Part shown: piece after piece, positions 8,737-18,370 of the stretch
Layout: each line of letters starts with the position of its first letter
Position numbering within the stretch: position 1 is the first letter of the stretch
Assembly (NCBI GenBank): GCA_047605645.1
Contig: JASGFJ010000018.1
Location: 30,182-94,181, forward strand
Source: UBA1309 sp047605645
GTDB lineage: Bacteria > Bacteroidota > Bacteroidia > Bacteroidales > Dysgonomonadaceae
Reading direction: 5' to 3'
Length of the DNA stretch: 64,000 bases
Notes under the pieces: generated by a model
The model's input: only the letters and a program-made list of their open reading frames with translations
What the model was told of the DNA's origin: nothing
Databases searched by the model: none
Program-made: the position numbers and the translations under genes

Positions 8737-9441
8737 TTAACGTCTGTTTCCCATAATACGAAGCAGATAAATAAACAGGTTGATAAAATCGAGATACAGT
8801 GTCAAAGCACCCATAAGAGCGATTTTTTGAGTAGACTCATTCACCTCATTGCCATGCATTTGTATCAGGTTTTTGATTTTCTGCGCATCGTAAGCAGTCA
8901 AAGCGACAAATAGCAATACTCCGATATAGGAAATTATCCAATACATCGTTTCATTTTTCAGAAAAAGATTCACAACAGAAGCAATAATCAATCCGATCAA
9001 TGCCATAATAAGAAAGCGCCCCCAAGAGGAAAGATCTTTCTTGGTGAATGTCCCCACCAAAGCCATGGCTGCAAACGTCCCGGCTGTAATAAAAAAAGTA
9101 GAGGCAATGGACGTCGCGGTGTATACTGCAAAAAGAAATGCCATGGTCACACCATTAAAAATGGAGTAAACGATAAAGAGCAACGTCGCAGTATTCAGGC
9201 TCAATGATCCTATTCTGGCAGATATATACCAGACCAAACCAAGTTCACCGAGTAACAACCCGTAAAACAGAATTCTGTTTCCGTATATCGCCTGCATCAA
9301 CGATGGCGAATTGGCAACAATAAGGGATGTTATCCCCGTAACGACCAAAGCCATGGTCATCCATGTGTATACATTTCTGAACAATACGGCCTGAGCCGAT
9401 TTTTGTTCCACACTCGAAATTTCAATAGGTTTTATTTCCAT
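8737..9441 (-). CDS. Bax inhibitor-1 / YccA family membrane protein
   Basis: 234 residues with seven hydrophobic helices and a short charged N-terminus. The pattern fits the BI-1/YccA/YbhL family: FRNVYTWMTMAL at the first helix, the TAYDAQKIK segment before the last helices, and an ALTLYLDFINLFIYLLRI end. Family members are calcium-leak or protease-modulating inner-membrane proteins; the exact role here is unknown. It lies 38 bp downstream of ribBA. Confidence 0.9.
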   Translation of the reverse strand: MEIKPIEISSVEQKSAQAVLFRNVYTWMTMALVVTGITSLIVANSPSLMQAIYGNRILFYGLLLGELGLVWYISARIGSLSLNTATLLFIVYSIFNGVTMAFLFAVYTATSIASTFFITAGTFAAMALVGTFTKKDLSSWGRFLIMALIGLIIASVVNLFLKNETMYWIISYIGVLLFVALTAYDAQKIKNLIQMHGNEVNESTQKIALMGALTLYLDFINLFIYLLRIMGNRR

Positions 9442-9479
9442 TTGTTTTAGATATAAAAAAGTAAAACAATATTATTTAT

Positions 9480-10694
9480 TTAGTGCACTCTGTGCAGATC
9501 GTGTCCCATACGTTCTTTTTTTGTTTTCATATAAAACTCGTTATAAGGATTGGGGGTTACCTCAATGGGAACATTTTCGATCACTTCCAGTCCAAACGAC
9601 TCCAATCCGATTCTTTTCACTGGATTATTCGTCAAAAGCTTCATCTTAGTCACACCTAATTCACGCAAAATAGCTGCACCCACACCGTAGTCTCTTTCGT
9701 CGGCACGGTATCCGAGATGGAGGTTGGCATCCACGGTGTCCAGACCTTCTTCCTGAAGTCTATAAGCTTCAATTTTTGCCATTAAGCCAATGCCTCGCCC
9801 TTCCTGATTGAGGTAAACAATCACTCCTTTACCGGCTTTATTAATTTCTTCCATCGCCTTGTGCAATTGCTCTCCGCATTCACAACGTTTGGAACCGAAT
9901 ATATCTCCCGTAATACAGGAAGAATGTACGCGCACCAGAACAGGCTCATCTTTTCCCCATGCTCCTTTAATGAGTGCAACATGTTCAAGACCAGTTGATT
10001 TTTGACGGAAAGGTATCAGATGGAAATCACCGAATTCAGTCGGCATATTTACTTCTGAACCTTTTTCAACCAAAGATTCTCTATCGAGACGATAACGGAT
10101 TAAATCGGCCAACGTTATTATTTTCAGTTGATGTTCTTGTGCGAATTCAACTAATTCGGGAAGACGAGCCATTTCTCCGTTTTCTCTCTTTATTTCAATC
10201 AATACACCAGCCGGAGATTTCCCAGCCAAACGCGCCAAATCGACAGCCGCTTCGGTGTGGCCTGCTCGTTGCAAGACACCTCTTGTTCTTGCCCGCAAAG
10301 GGAAGACATGCCCCGGGCGCCCCAAATCAGAAGCTTTGGTTTCAGAGCTTGCCAAAGCAAGAATCGTTGCCGCACGATCGTGTGCAGAGATACCGGTCGT
10401 ACAACCGGGCAACAAATCGACTGAAATAGTGAAAGGAGTTTCATGTGTTGAGGTATTAGAAGTTACCATCATTGGCAAATCCAATTCTTCACAACGTTCA
10501 ATTGTAAGCGGCGTGCACAACAAACCACGAGCATAGGTTTCCATAAAATTGACCTTCTCGGGTGTGATATCTTCAGCTGCCATAATCAGATCGCCCTCAT
10601 TTTCACGATCTTCATCATCAATAACAACAACAAAGTTTCCTTTTCTTATTTCTTCGATAGCTTCATCTATCGTGTTTAATTTAAATTCTGTCAT
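9480..10694 (-). CDS. ribBA: Bifunctional DHBP synthase / GTP cyclohydrolase II
   Basis: Supplies both precursors of riboflavin. Residues ~1-200 are 3,4-dihydroxy-2-butanone-4-phosphate synthase (DDEDRENEGDL acidic metal loop, RAGHTEAAVDLA). Residues ~205-404 are GTP cyclohydrolase II, with zinc cysteines in HSSCITGDIFGSKRCECG, NQEGRGIGL and a TNNPVK segment. The 404-residue length is normal for the fusion. The start codon is preceded by an unusually good Shine-Dalgarno sequence that overlaps the end of the lptF/G gene, suggesting translational coupling. No FMN riboswitch is seen upstream. Confidence 0.97.
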   Translation of the reverse strand: MTEFKLNTIDEAIEEIRKGNFVVVIDDEDRENEGDLIMAAEDITPEKVNFMETYARGLLCTPLTIERCEELDLPMMVTSNTSTHETPFTISVDLLPGCTTGISAHDRAATILALASSETKASDLGRPGHVFPLRARTRGVLQRAGHTEAAVDLARLAGKSPAGVLIEIKRENGEMARLPELVEFAQEHQLKIITLADLIRYRLDRESLVEKGSEVNMPTEFGDFHLIPFRQKSTGLEHVALIKGAWGKDEPVLVRVHSSCITGDIFGSKRCECGEQLHKAMEEINKAGKGVIVYLNQEGRGIGLMAKIEAYRLQEEGLDTVDANLHLGYRADERDYGVGAAILRELGVTKMKLLTNNPVKRIGLESFGLEVIENVPIEVTPNPYNEFYMKTKKERMGHDLHRVH

Positions 10695-10703
10695 TTCAAA
10701 TTT

Positions 10704-10711
10704 ACCTCCTT
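10704..10711 (-). promoter_or_regulatory. Strong Shine-Dalgarno site of ribBA
   Basis: Read leftward, AAGGAGGT lies 9 nt before the ribBA ATG and overlaps the stop codon of the preceding permease gene (stop at 10710-10712). Bacteroidota genes rarely carry such a motif, so it stands out and supports both the chosen start and coupling to upstream translation. Confidence 0.7.
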
Positions 10712-12686
10712 AATCGTTTTTAACAACCTGTTCTTCAACCAGCTGTGATAATTCTTTGCTTTTCTGTAGCAATAGATTCAGGTCTTTTCTGACTCTCCTG
10801 TCTTTATATTGAACCCATATATATACGGGAATACCAATCACAAAAAACAATGCAAAAAACTTACCAATTTTCGAATTCCGAAAATCCGGCAGAATATGAC
10901 TGGTTAACACCGGAAATTCTGACACAATTTGCATTTGTGTGTAATCCCTTGTATTGGACATCTCCTCAACAAGGCTTTCTTCCTTGACCGATACAGCCTC
11001 CAAGCCTCGCTCCAAATCGGGGCAACTCCAAAAGTTCCAATAACTCCTAAAGCTATATTTAGGTAAAATATCGGAAACCATAGTCATCAGTTCATTCAAT
11101 CCGTGTTTTATGGTTTGCTCGTCGGGAATATAAATAACAACATCCTTGAGAACCATGTTTCGCTTTTCACGACGTCCCAATACTTTTTTAAAGAAATTGC
11201 GATAGGCGTCTGCATTCAACAAAGCGGAGTCATTCATTGCCTTAAAGGTAAGGAAAGCACCTAATGGAGCCAGCACAAACGAACTGAGCAACATTCCCGA
11301 CCAGACACTCCACACTCCATCTCGAGCCATTTTGTAACCGACATTGTTTACCACATAATAGATAATAAACAGAATTACGGAAATCACCACCGGCATACCC
11401 AGCCCTCCCTTGCGGATAATGGCGCCAAGAGGCGCTCCAATGAAGAAGAAGATGAGACAAGCCAACGAGATTGTAAATTTCTGATACCATTCCACTTTGT
11501 AACCTCTGATTTTCTTCTGTGTATCGGTCTTGAAAAAGGCCTGGTTCGAAAATCGCGTTGCGTCAGCCTGCGACAATGCAGTCGAAAGGATGGAGCTCCG
11601 GCTACCTTCTGATAAGTGCTCTATTATCGTATCCGGACTTATGGGCTGTATATTTTTCAAATCGGGTTTAACTTGTTTACGAGTAGCCGTAATCTGAGAA
11701 TGAACTCTTCCATCATTTACCGGCATCTCTTTCGGCGGTTGGTTATCGGGCGTGTTGTTCCGGAAAATATTAAAATTAGCCAGAACCGATTTTTTATCCG
11801 TTATATTCAGACTGTCTATCTGACGTTGCATCGAATCGATAGAGACATTTAGTTCTTTTATATTTTTCGACATCTGTCCGCCGGACATCGAAGATTCATC
11901 CATCCGATTGAAATTGGCATCAAACGGAATAACAATCTCCTTTGTCTTAAAATTCTCCCGGCTATAAGGTGCCATTGCTCCGGCTTGTGTACCGGGCATC
12001 GCCATTCCTCCCTGTGCCTGTTTGAAATTAGAAAATTGCTGTCCGTAAAAGAGCGTAAATTTCAGAAAATCTTTGTTGGACGACATCAACATCTTTGCAG
12101 AATCACTGACAATTACAGCCATATTATCAAGTCCTCCCGAAGTGCTGTAAATCATCACTTCATGAAGCATCTTTGTCTTTGGGTCTTTCCGTTTGACAAA
12201 CAAGTTATACCCATCGATTTCGTTATAAAAAGATCCTTCAGGAATATCTAATTCCGGCGATTTCTGTTTTATTGAGAAAAAGAGCGTTCTGAATTTTGTT
12301 TGAATGCGGGGCATAGCATCATTCTGAAAGAAAAACATGCCGACCGAAAGCAGGGCTACAAAAAGAATCAACGGCCGCATGGCTTTAAACAGAGAAACTC
12401 CTGAAGCTTTGATAGCTAATAATTCCAGGTTTTCCCCCATACTACCGAAAGTCATCAGTGAGGCCAGCAAAATTGCCAATGGCAGTGCCAACGGAATAAG
12501 ACTCATGGCCGCATAAGAGAAAAGTTCTGCCAAAACAAATATATCAATTCCCTTTCCAACCAAATCCTCTACATAACGCCAAATGAACTGCATCAACACA
12601 ATGAACAGACAAATTCCGAATGTCATAATAAACACCGGAACAAAGGATTGGAGAATGTATAAATATAATCGTTTAATTTTCAGCAT
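10710..12686 (-). CDS. LptF/LptG family (YjgP/YjgQ) permease
   Basis: 658 residues. About four helices lie in the N-terminal 110 residues and two or three around 400-480, with a large periplasmic domain between, the layout of LptF/LptG. These proteins pair with the LptB ATPase to extract lipopolysaccharide from the inner membrane. Compared with the ~360-residue enterobacterial proteins this one carries a longer periplasmic region and an extra C-terminal ~170 residues ending in a further membrane helix (FFALFFVIGIPVYIWV). Such expansions occur in Bacteroidota; whether a single protein replaces both LptF and LptG cannot be told here. It is 15 bp upstream of ribBA. Confidence 0.88.
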   Translation of the reverse strand: MLKIKRLYLYILQSFVPVFIMTFGICLFIVLMQFIWRYVEDLVGKGIDIFVLAELFSYAAMSLIPLALPLAILLASLMTFGSMGENLELLAIKASGVSLFKAMRPLILFVALLSVGMFFFQNDAMPRIQTKFRTLFFSIKQKSPELDIPEGSFYNEIDGYNLFVKRKDPKTKMLHEVMIYSTSGGLDNMAVIVSDSAKMLMSSNKDFLKFTLFYGQQFSNFKQAQGGMAMPGTQAGAMAPYSRENFKTKEIVIPFDANFNRMDESSMSGGQMSKNIKELNVSIDSMQRQIDSLNITDKKSVLANFNIFRNNTPDNQPPKEMPVNDGRVHSQITATRKQVKPDLKNIQPISPDTIIEHLSEGSRSSILSTALSQADATRFSNQAFFKTDTQKKIRGYKVEWYQKFTISLACLIFFFIGAPLGAIIRKGGLGMPVVISVILFIIYYVVNNVGYKMARDGVWSVWSGMLLSSFVLAPLGAFLTFKAMNDSALLNADAYRNFFKKVLGRREKRNMVLKDVVIYIPDEQTIKHGLNELMTMVSDILPKYSFRSYWNFWSCPDLERGLEAVSVKEESLVEEMSNTRDYTQMQIVSEFPVLTSHILPDFRNSKIGKFFALFFVIGIPVYIWVQYKDRRVRKDLNLLLQKSKELSQLVEEQVVKND

Positions 12687-12816
12687 TAACTATTATCCAA
12701 TTTCAGCCGCAAAGGTACAAAAAAAAGAAAGGTAAAAAAGCCTCTTTTCTGCGAAAACTTTTCTCCCTTCTTCCATTTATCAAGCCGCTTAGCATCATAA
12801 TACAATTAAAAATAAC

Positions 12817-13305
12817 TCAACGTGAACGCGTCAATCGAAGCCCTACCCTGTCTATTCCTTGCAGAGGTTCTTCACGCATTCCCTGAATTACTTGAATCCG
12901 GTATTTCTTTTTCTTCGGGAAAACCACACGCTGCCTGTAAAGCGTATCTACCTGATAGGCAGAGCTAAACCCTGAACCCTTCCATTTTCCAAAGGCATCT
13001 GCGAGTTGGAGCTGCAAGGTATCTTGCCGACAGACAGAATCAGATTCAATATTACTCCTCACAAAAAGCCATAAATTCTGATATCCATACCGTGAGTTGT
13101 TAACGGTTTCAATCCGTATATCATAGGGTTGACCTGCAACAAACGACAAGGTATCGATAGTAAACAGCAGTGTATCGTTTCTCGACCAGCTTCCCTCTTT
13201 CACAGACCGGAACTCATGATAAGCATCCCGTTCATCGCAAGCCGTAAACATCAAAGCCAAAACGAAGAACGAGATGACTACTATTTTAGTTTTCAGATTG
13301 TTCAT
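12817..13305 (-). CDS. gldH: GldH family lipoprotein
   Basis: About 162 residues. A lipoprotein signal (hydrophobic helix, then LMFTAC with lipidated Cys about residue 23) is followed by a beta-rich domain with a conserved-looking ending (YRIQVIQGMRE, GIDRVGLRL). GldH was named for gliding motility but is found in non-gliding Bacteroidota too. The likely start is ATG at 13305 or the adjacent ATG at 13308, both inside the 3' end of the RicT-type gene, which ends at 13286; the ~20-bp overlap suggests translational coupling. The same frame stays open to 13536, but that part is out-of-frame translation of the upstream gene's low-complexity tail. Confidence 0.85.
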   Translation of the reverse strand: MNNLKTKIVVISFFVLALMFTACDERDAYHEFRSVKEGSWSRNDTLLFTIDTLSFVAGQPYDIRIETVNNSRYGYQNLWLFVRSNIESDSVCRQDTLQLQLADAFGKWKGSGFSSAYQVDTLYRQRVVFPKKKKYRIQVIQGMREEPLQGIDRVGLRLTRSR

Positions 13306-14779
13306 CATCTTTTTTCCGAAAATCTCTTTTTCTTCCATTTTGTTGCGGACGTCCTCCGTTCCCCCGGTTTTGACGACCGGAATTGGCATTTTGCGGTTGC
13401 TTCGAATTCTGATTCTCGGCTTGATTTGCATTCGCCGGCTGCCGGGTTCCTCTTTTGTCTTCCCGTCTGCGATCGTTCCGGTTGTTGTTGTTACGAGAAC
13501 GATCTTCCCGGTTAGGACGAGCATTATTATTTTCAACAGCTGCGTCTACTACATTTTCAGGAGAAGAGTTCCCTTCAGCATTGTTGTTACGAGACAGCTT
13601 TTTCTTTTTCTTTCTGTTATTGTCGAATCGTGTAATGCTTTCCCCTTCGAGGATATCATTGGAAACACGTTTTGCTTCTACATCAACACTTCCTTCTTTG
13701 AGATTTTTAGGTTTCGCTCCCCCTTTATTCATCTGAATAATCTCAAAAACACGCTCTTTGGGAACAGTTACCAGATTGGCTGCGATCGATTTTGAAGAAG
13801 AATAGGTCATTTCTCCGGAAAAAACATCCGTTTTGAAATGAAAAAAGCTACCGTCGAGTGTTTCCAGGACAACCTCTTTTGATGGCAATTTCTTGAATGC
13901 TTCTACATATTGATCGATCTCGTAATTGAGACAGCATTTCAGTTTACCACATTGTCCGGCAAGTTTCTGCGGATTAAGGGAAATATCCTGATAACGAGCA
14001 GCCGAAGTAGATACGGAAACAAAATTTGTATTCCACGACGCACAACACAATTCACGGCCACAAGGACCAATTCCGCCGATACGCCCGGCTTCCTGCCTGG
14101 CTCCAATCTGTTTCATTTCAATCCGAACCCTGAATTCTTCGGCGAGGACTTTGATAAGTTGCCGAAAGTCGACGCGTTCATCGGCTATATAATAGAAAAT
14201 GGCTTTGTTACCGTCGCCCTGATATTCGACGTCACCAATCTTCATCTGCAGGCCAAGACTTTCTGCAATCTGACGCGAACGAATCATTGTATTTTGTTCC
14301 AACGCCTTTGCTTGTTCGTATTTTTCCAGATCCACCGGTTTCGCAATCCGGTAGATTCGTTTTTGTTCGCCTTGCTGAGGACGGTAATTATTCTTTTTCA
14401 TCTGGATCTGCACCAGCTTTCCTGTCAGCGTCACATGCCCGATGTCATGTCCCGGCGAGGCTTCCACGGCAACCACATCGCCCTGAAAAAGTTCCAGATT
14501 ATTACTATTCAAATAATATCCTTTGCGCGTATTTTTGAACTGGACTTCTACCATCTTCGTATCATCGCCGGTTTCAGGAATATCACTTAGCCAGTTATAT
14601 ACATCAAGCTTCGTTGCTTTCCTTCCGCATGAACTGCAATTCCCCGAGCCACAGCCACCGGAACCGCATCCTCCGCCCGAACCACAAGAGCATTTTCCTC
14701 CCGATTTGCAGCAGCTTTTGCCTTCATCTGCGATTTTTTCTCCTGCTTCCGTATCTAATATATCGAATTTATCTTTCAT
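13286..14779 (-). CDS. RicT/YaaT-type PSP1 domain protein with Cys-rich N-terminus
   Basis: 497 residues. Residues ~20-55 form a Cys/Gly-rich segment (KSCCKSGGKCSCG, then further CG repeats). The middle (about 70-300) is the PSP1 domain: VEVQFKNTRKGYY, PGHDIGHV, then RQEAGRIGGIGPCGRELCC and LAGQCGKLKCCLNYE with conserved cysteines as in RicT, which binds iron-sulfur clusters with RicA/RicF in Bacillus. The last ~130 residues are Asn/Arg/Gln/Lys-rich and disordered, resembling RNA-binding tails. The gene is 67 bp downstream of holB, the same partner seen in Firmicutes, where the RicT homologue also sits beside holB. It overlaps gldH. Confidence 0.88.
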   Translation of the reverse strand: MKDKFDILDTEAGEKIADEGKSCCKSGGKCSCGSGGGCGSGGCGSGNCSSCGRKATKLDVYNWLSDIPETGDDTKMVEVQFKNTRKGYYLNSNNLELFQGDVVAVEASPGHDIGHVTLTGKLVQIQMKKNNYRPQQGEQKRIYRIAKPVDLEKYEQAKALEQNTMIRSRQIAESLGLQMKIGDVEYQGDGNKAIFYYIADERVDFRQLIKVLAEEFRVRIEMKQIGARQEAGRIGGIGPCGRELCCASWNTNFVSVSTSAARYQDISLNPQKLAGQCGKLKCCLNYEIDQYVEAFKKLPSKEVVLETLDGSFFHFKTDVFSGEMTYSSSKSIAANLVTVPKERVFEIIQMNKGGAKPKNLKEGSVDVEAKRVSNDILEGESITRFDNNRKKKKKLSRNNNAEGNSSPENVVDAAVENNNARPNREDRSRNNNNRNDRRREDKRGTRQPANANQAENQNSKQPQNANSGRQNRGNGGRPQQNGRKRDFRKKDDEQSEN

Positions 14780-14846
14780 GAATGGAATGTTTTAATTTAT
14801 AAAAACAAAGCCCCTTTTCCCGGCTTTGTGGGTTTATATTTATTGA

Positions 14847-15965
14847 TTATCTTTTTATGAGCATTGTGATTTTGAGACAGATATCAAAGAATACCATTTT
14901 CGCATTCACATTTTGCTCAATATGTCGTGATGCCAATTCGAGTTCTTCCATAAAATCAACAATATTCCGCTCGTTGATAAATGGAGAAAACTTCATGCCG
15001 AACTGCGCTTCTTCTCTGTTTAAGTATACAATTTCAGGCAGATGAATATTATTCACAAAGTATTCGCGAATCATCTGCTGGCAATACGCCAAAAAGTTCT
15101 TTTGTTTTTCGCGACCCACTTTGCTCAGGTCTTCTGCTACCACTTTTATCTTCTTTATATTTCGGGAATAGGACGCGCGCATCATCTCAACAAAAAGTTG
15201 AAAGAAAAAACGCTGCTCTTCCGACGTACGTATCAAAGTCAGTGCTTTCACAAAGCTCCCTTTGGCGACATGAGCAACTTCTTCAGCCGTCGCTTCATCC
15301 AACTGAAAATTACGAACCAGTTCATGGGCAATTTCAGCCTTTTCTACCGGACGCACATTCAGCCGCTGGCAACGCGATTGAATCGTAGTCAGCACCATTT
15401 CGGGATTGTCCGACACCAAAAGAAATACAGTATTGGGAGTCGGTTCCTCAATGATTTTCAAAAGTTTATTTGCGGCAACCTCATGTAGTTTTTCCGGAAG
15501 CCATACAAGCATGACTTTATATTTCCCTTCATAGATCTTCAGGCTCAATTTACGAAGAATCTCATCGCTTTCTTTAGCGTATATCAACCCTTGCGAATTT
15601 TCCGCGTGGATATCCGACAGCCATTGATTATACGAAAAATAAGGAGTTTCCTTCAGCCGGGTTCTCCATTCGGTGATATAATCATCACAAATATCTTTCT
15701 TCTCTTTTTTTACAATAGGAAAGACAAAATGAAGATCCGGATGAACCAGGTGCTGGTATTTGACACAGGAGGCACACACCCCGCAAGAGTCATGCTCGCC
15801 GGGATTCTCACAATTCAGATATTGTGCATAAGCGAGAGCCAAAGGAAATTTACCAACGCCCTCAGCCCCACAAAACAACTGCGCATGAGGAATATACCCT
15901 TCATGCACCGACCTTATCAGCCGTTGTTTGAGATCTTTATGTCCGACAATATCTTGAAACTGCAC
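14847..15965 (-). CDS. holB: DNA polymerase III delta' subunit
   Basis: 372 residues. Clamp-loader subunit: FQDIVGHKDLKQRL at the start, a P-loop-like GAEGVGK followed by Phe rather than Ser/Thr (delta' is normally a non-hydrolysing subunit), four zinc cysteines in the CENPGE...CGVCASC segment around residues 50-65, and SRCQRLNVRP (sensor/SRC motif) near 200. The C-terminal helical domain is as expected. It helps load the sliding clamp at the replication fork. It is followed by the RicT-type gene and preceded by metF. Confidence 0.93.
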   Translation of the reverse strand: MQFQDIVGHKDLKQRLIRSVHEGYIPHAQLFCGAEGVGKFPLALAYAQYLNCENPGEHDSCGVCASCVKYQHLVHPDLHFVFPIVKKEKKDICDDYITEWRTRLKETPYFSYNQWLSDIHAENSQGLIYAKESDEILRKLSLKIYEGKYKVMLVWLPEKLHEVAANKLLKIIEEPTPNTVFLLVSDNPEMVLTTIQSRCQRLNVRPVEKAEIAHELVRNFQLDEATAEEVAHVAKGSFVKALTLIRTSEEQRFFFQLFVEMMRASYSRNIKKIKVVAEDLSKVGREKQKNFLAYCQQMIREYFVNNIHLPEIVYLNREEAQFGMKFSPFINERNIVDFMEELELASRHIEQNVNAKMVFFDICLKITMLIKR

Positions 15966-16024
15966 CTGTTTTTACTTTATTTTTCTTTGTTTTTTCACAC
16001 AGCCTATCCGCTGAATTTGTTTGA

Positions 16025-16984
16025 TCAATAAACAGCTTTTGCTATCTGGCGCACACTTTCGGTGGCCATCAGGGAATAAAAATGAAGGCTTGACACGCCG
16101 TAGGTAATCAACTCCTGACATTGCTTGATGCCCCATTCGACGCCAACCGCTTTTGCTTCTTCATCCGTCTTACATTTGAGCAGTTCCGAAGCAAGCTCCA
16201 TGGGAATTTCACTACGGAAGATACGAGGAAGAACAGTCAATTGTTCACGCGTCACAATCGGTTTTATGCCCGGAATAATGGGGATCGTGATGCCTATCTG
16301 CCGACATTTTTCAACAAAAGAAAAATATTTCTGATTATCGAAAAACATCTGTGTCACCAAATATTCCGCTCCTTGATCCTGCTTTAGCTTGGCATAATAC
16401 AGATCGGATTCCATATTCGGAGCCTCTTCATGTTTTTCTGGATAACAAGCCATACCATATTTAAAAGGAGTTTCGAATTTTTCAAAAGTTTCCCCATCGG
16501 ACGATATCCCCTGATTGAAGTCGTTGATCTGCTTTTGCAAATCGGAGGCATATTGATTGAAAGTACCTTCGATTTTTGGCCCCGGCTTGTGTGCGTCTCC
16601 GCGAAGGAGGAGCAAGTTGTAAACGCCCAGGAAGTTCAGATCAATCAATGCATATTCGGTCTCTTCACGTGAAAATCCTTTACAAATCATGTGAGGGATT
16701 GCCGTGATCCCGTATTTATTCTGAATAGCCGCTGCTATAGCAACCGAGCCCGGACGTTTACGAACATTCGTTTTTTTGATTGTCCCATCCGGCATTTCTT
16801 TAAAAACATTCTCGCTGTGATGCGTGGTAATGTTGATATATTTCGGGTCGAATTCTCTTAATTTATTGATAATATTGAACACCCGCTCGATGCTATTGCC
16901 TTTCAGTGGAGGTAAAATTTCAAAAGAGAACGCGGTGTTTTCACCTTTTATCAGTTCGGTGACAGAAGCTTTATGTAGATTCAT
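16025..16984 (-). CDS. metF: Methylenetetrahydrofolate reductase
   Basis: 319 residues, a flavin-dependent TIM barrel that reduces 5,10-methylene-THF to 5-methyl-THF for methionine synthesis. Visible motifs: FSFEILPPLKG near the N-terminus with the catalytic Glu, ITTHHSE, IPHMICKGFSREE, LLLRGD, and GAEYLVTQMFFDN with the substrate-contacting Gln and Phe. Length is typical of bacterial MetF. It lies between rseP (32 bp upstream) and holB (59 bp downstream). No SAM riboswitch is evident before it, consistent with transcription from further upstream. Confidence 0.95.
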   Translation of the reverse strand: MNLHKASVTELIKGENTAFSFEILPPLKGNSIERVFNIINKLREFDPKYINITTHHSENVFKEMPDGTIKKTNVRKRPGSVAIAAAIQNKYGITAIPHMICKGFSREETEYALIDLNFLGVYNLLLLRGDAHKPGPKIEGTFNQYASDLQKQINDFNQGISSDGETFEKFETPFKYGMACYPEKHEEAPNMESDLYYAKLKQDQGAEYLVTQMFFDNQKYFSFVEKCRQIGITIPIIPGIKPIVTREQLTVLPRIFRSEIPMELASELLKCKTDEEAKAVGVEWGIKQCQELITYGVSSLHFYSLMATESVRQIAKAVY

Positions 16985-17016
16985 AGATTCAAATGTATAT
17001 AATGAAGACCTCTGTA

Positions 17017-18351
17017 TTATTTAAAAATAGCCTTAAAGATGTCATTCCCATTGGCATAAAGCAGCAACAGAATAAGCAGAATCATCCCAGCCATAGTGGC
17101 GTATTCAACAAATTTCTCGTTGGGTTTGCGCCGCGTAACAACCTCATAAAGCAAGAACATGACATGCCCTCCATCCAAAGCCGGAATCGGAAGAATATTC
17201 ATCACCGCGAGAATTACCGACAAAAATGCAGTCATAAACCAGAACGCCTGCCAATCCCATTGAGCCGGGAAAAGATTTCCGATAGCGGCAAATCCGCCAA
17301 GATTGGAAGCTCCTTCTTTCGTGAATACAAAACGAAATTGGGCAATATACCCTTCCAGTGTTTCTTTCGCCAGATTGATCCCGGCCGGAAGTGCACCGAA
17401 GAAACTGTATTTATCTTCTTTCAGATCACCCGGATTCAAGGTAGAACCAAAAAATCCCAATGTAGCTGTGCTGTCGATATGCGCCTGAGCTGTTTTGAGT
17501 GAATCGCCCCGATAATAATCAATCCGGATGTCCTTATTTGTATTTTTCACGATCAAAGCACGCAAATCATTGAATGAGTTGACTTGCACACCGTTCACCT
17601 TCACGATACTGTCTCCTTTCGTCAATCCGCTTTTCTGCGCATTTCCTCCTTCTACAACACTATCAATAACAGCTGTTGTGCGAATCTGATAGGCTATTTT
17701 TTTAGAAGCAATAAGACTATCGGCAAAATTTGCAGGGATTGCAATCGTAAGCTTTCTTCCATTGCGTTCAACGTCTATACTCTTAGCATCTGCAAAAGCC
17801 ATATAAGTATTCATATCGAGGGTCTTATCGAGGTGCATCTTCAATAAGCGTCCATCGGCACTGATAACTTTATCTCCGTCCTGAAAACCAGCTTTTTTTG
17901 CTGTCTGGCTAAAGGTCATTCCATGCTTCAGATCTTTAAAGTAAACATATCTGTCTCCCCAGCAAAAAACAATCATGGAATAAATAAAAACAGCCAGAAT
18001 AATATTGAAGGTAACCCCTCCAATCATTACCAAAAGCCGTTGCCATGCTGGTTTTGAGCGAAATTCCCAAGGCTGCTCGGGTTGTGCCATCTGCTCTTTA
18101 TCCATGGATTCATCAATCATCCCGGCAATTTTCACATACCCGCCCAAAGGCAACCATCCGACACCATATTCCGTGTCGCTTCCCTTCGGTTTAAATTTAA
18201 AAAGAGAGAACCAGGGGTCGAAGAAAAGATAAAATTTTTCTACCCGGATTTTGAACAAGCGGGCAAACAAAAAATGCCCGAACTCATGCACAATCACCAG
18301 AATAGACAAACTAAGAATCAGTTGAAGTGCTTTTATTAAGAAGATTTCCAT
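17017..18351 (-). CDS. rseP: RIP metalloprotease RseP (site-2 protease)
   Basis: 444 residues. Zinc-binding HEFGH lies near residue 22 in the first membrane helix and the third ligand motif (PIPALDGGH) near residue 390. Between them are two PDZ domains (about 115-210 and 215-290). It cleaves membrane-embedded anti-sigma factors and signal-peptide remnants. Four membrane helices are expected. The gene follows dxr by 19 bp, the frequent dxr-rseP pairing in bacteria. Confidence 0.95.
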   Translation of the reverse strand: MEIFLIKALQLILSLSILVIVHEFGHFLFARLFKIRVEKFYLFFDPWFSLFKFKPKGSDTEYGVGWLPLGGYVKIAGMIDESMDKEQMAQPEQPWEFRSKPAWQRLLVMIGGVTFNIILAVFIYSMIVFCWGDRYVYFKDLKHGMTFSQTAKKAGFQDGDKVISADGRLLKMHLDKTLDMNTYMAFADAKSIDVERNGRKLTIAIPANFADSLIASKKIAYQIRTTAVIDSVVEGGNAQKSGLTKGDSIVKVNGVQVNSFNDLRALIVKNTNKDIRIDYYRGDSLKTAQAHIDSTATLGFFGSTLNPGDLKEDKYSFFGALPAGINLAKETLEGYIAQFRFVFTKEGASNLGGFAAIGNLFPAQWDWQAFWFMTAFLSVILAVMNILPIPALDGGHVMFLLYEVVTRRKPNEKFVEYATMAGMILLILLLLYANGNDIFKAIFK

Positions 18352-18370
18352 TCTATTGTTATCAGTATAT

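Noticed and set aside
10695..10760. Possible FMN riboswitch before ribBA
   Set aside because: The upstream DNA is the coding end of the permease gene and shows no conserved FMN-aptamer segments.
13306..13536. N-terminal extension of the gldH frame
   Set aside because: It is out-of-frame translation of the RicT gene's repetitive tail; the lipoprotein signal only begins at the ATG near 13305.
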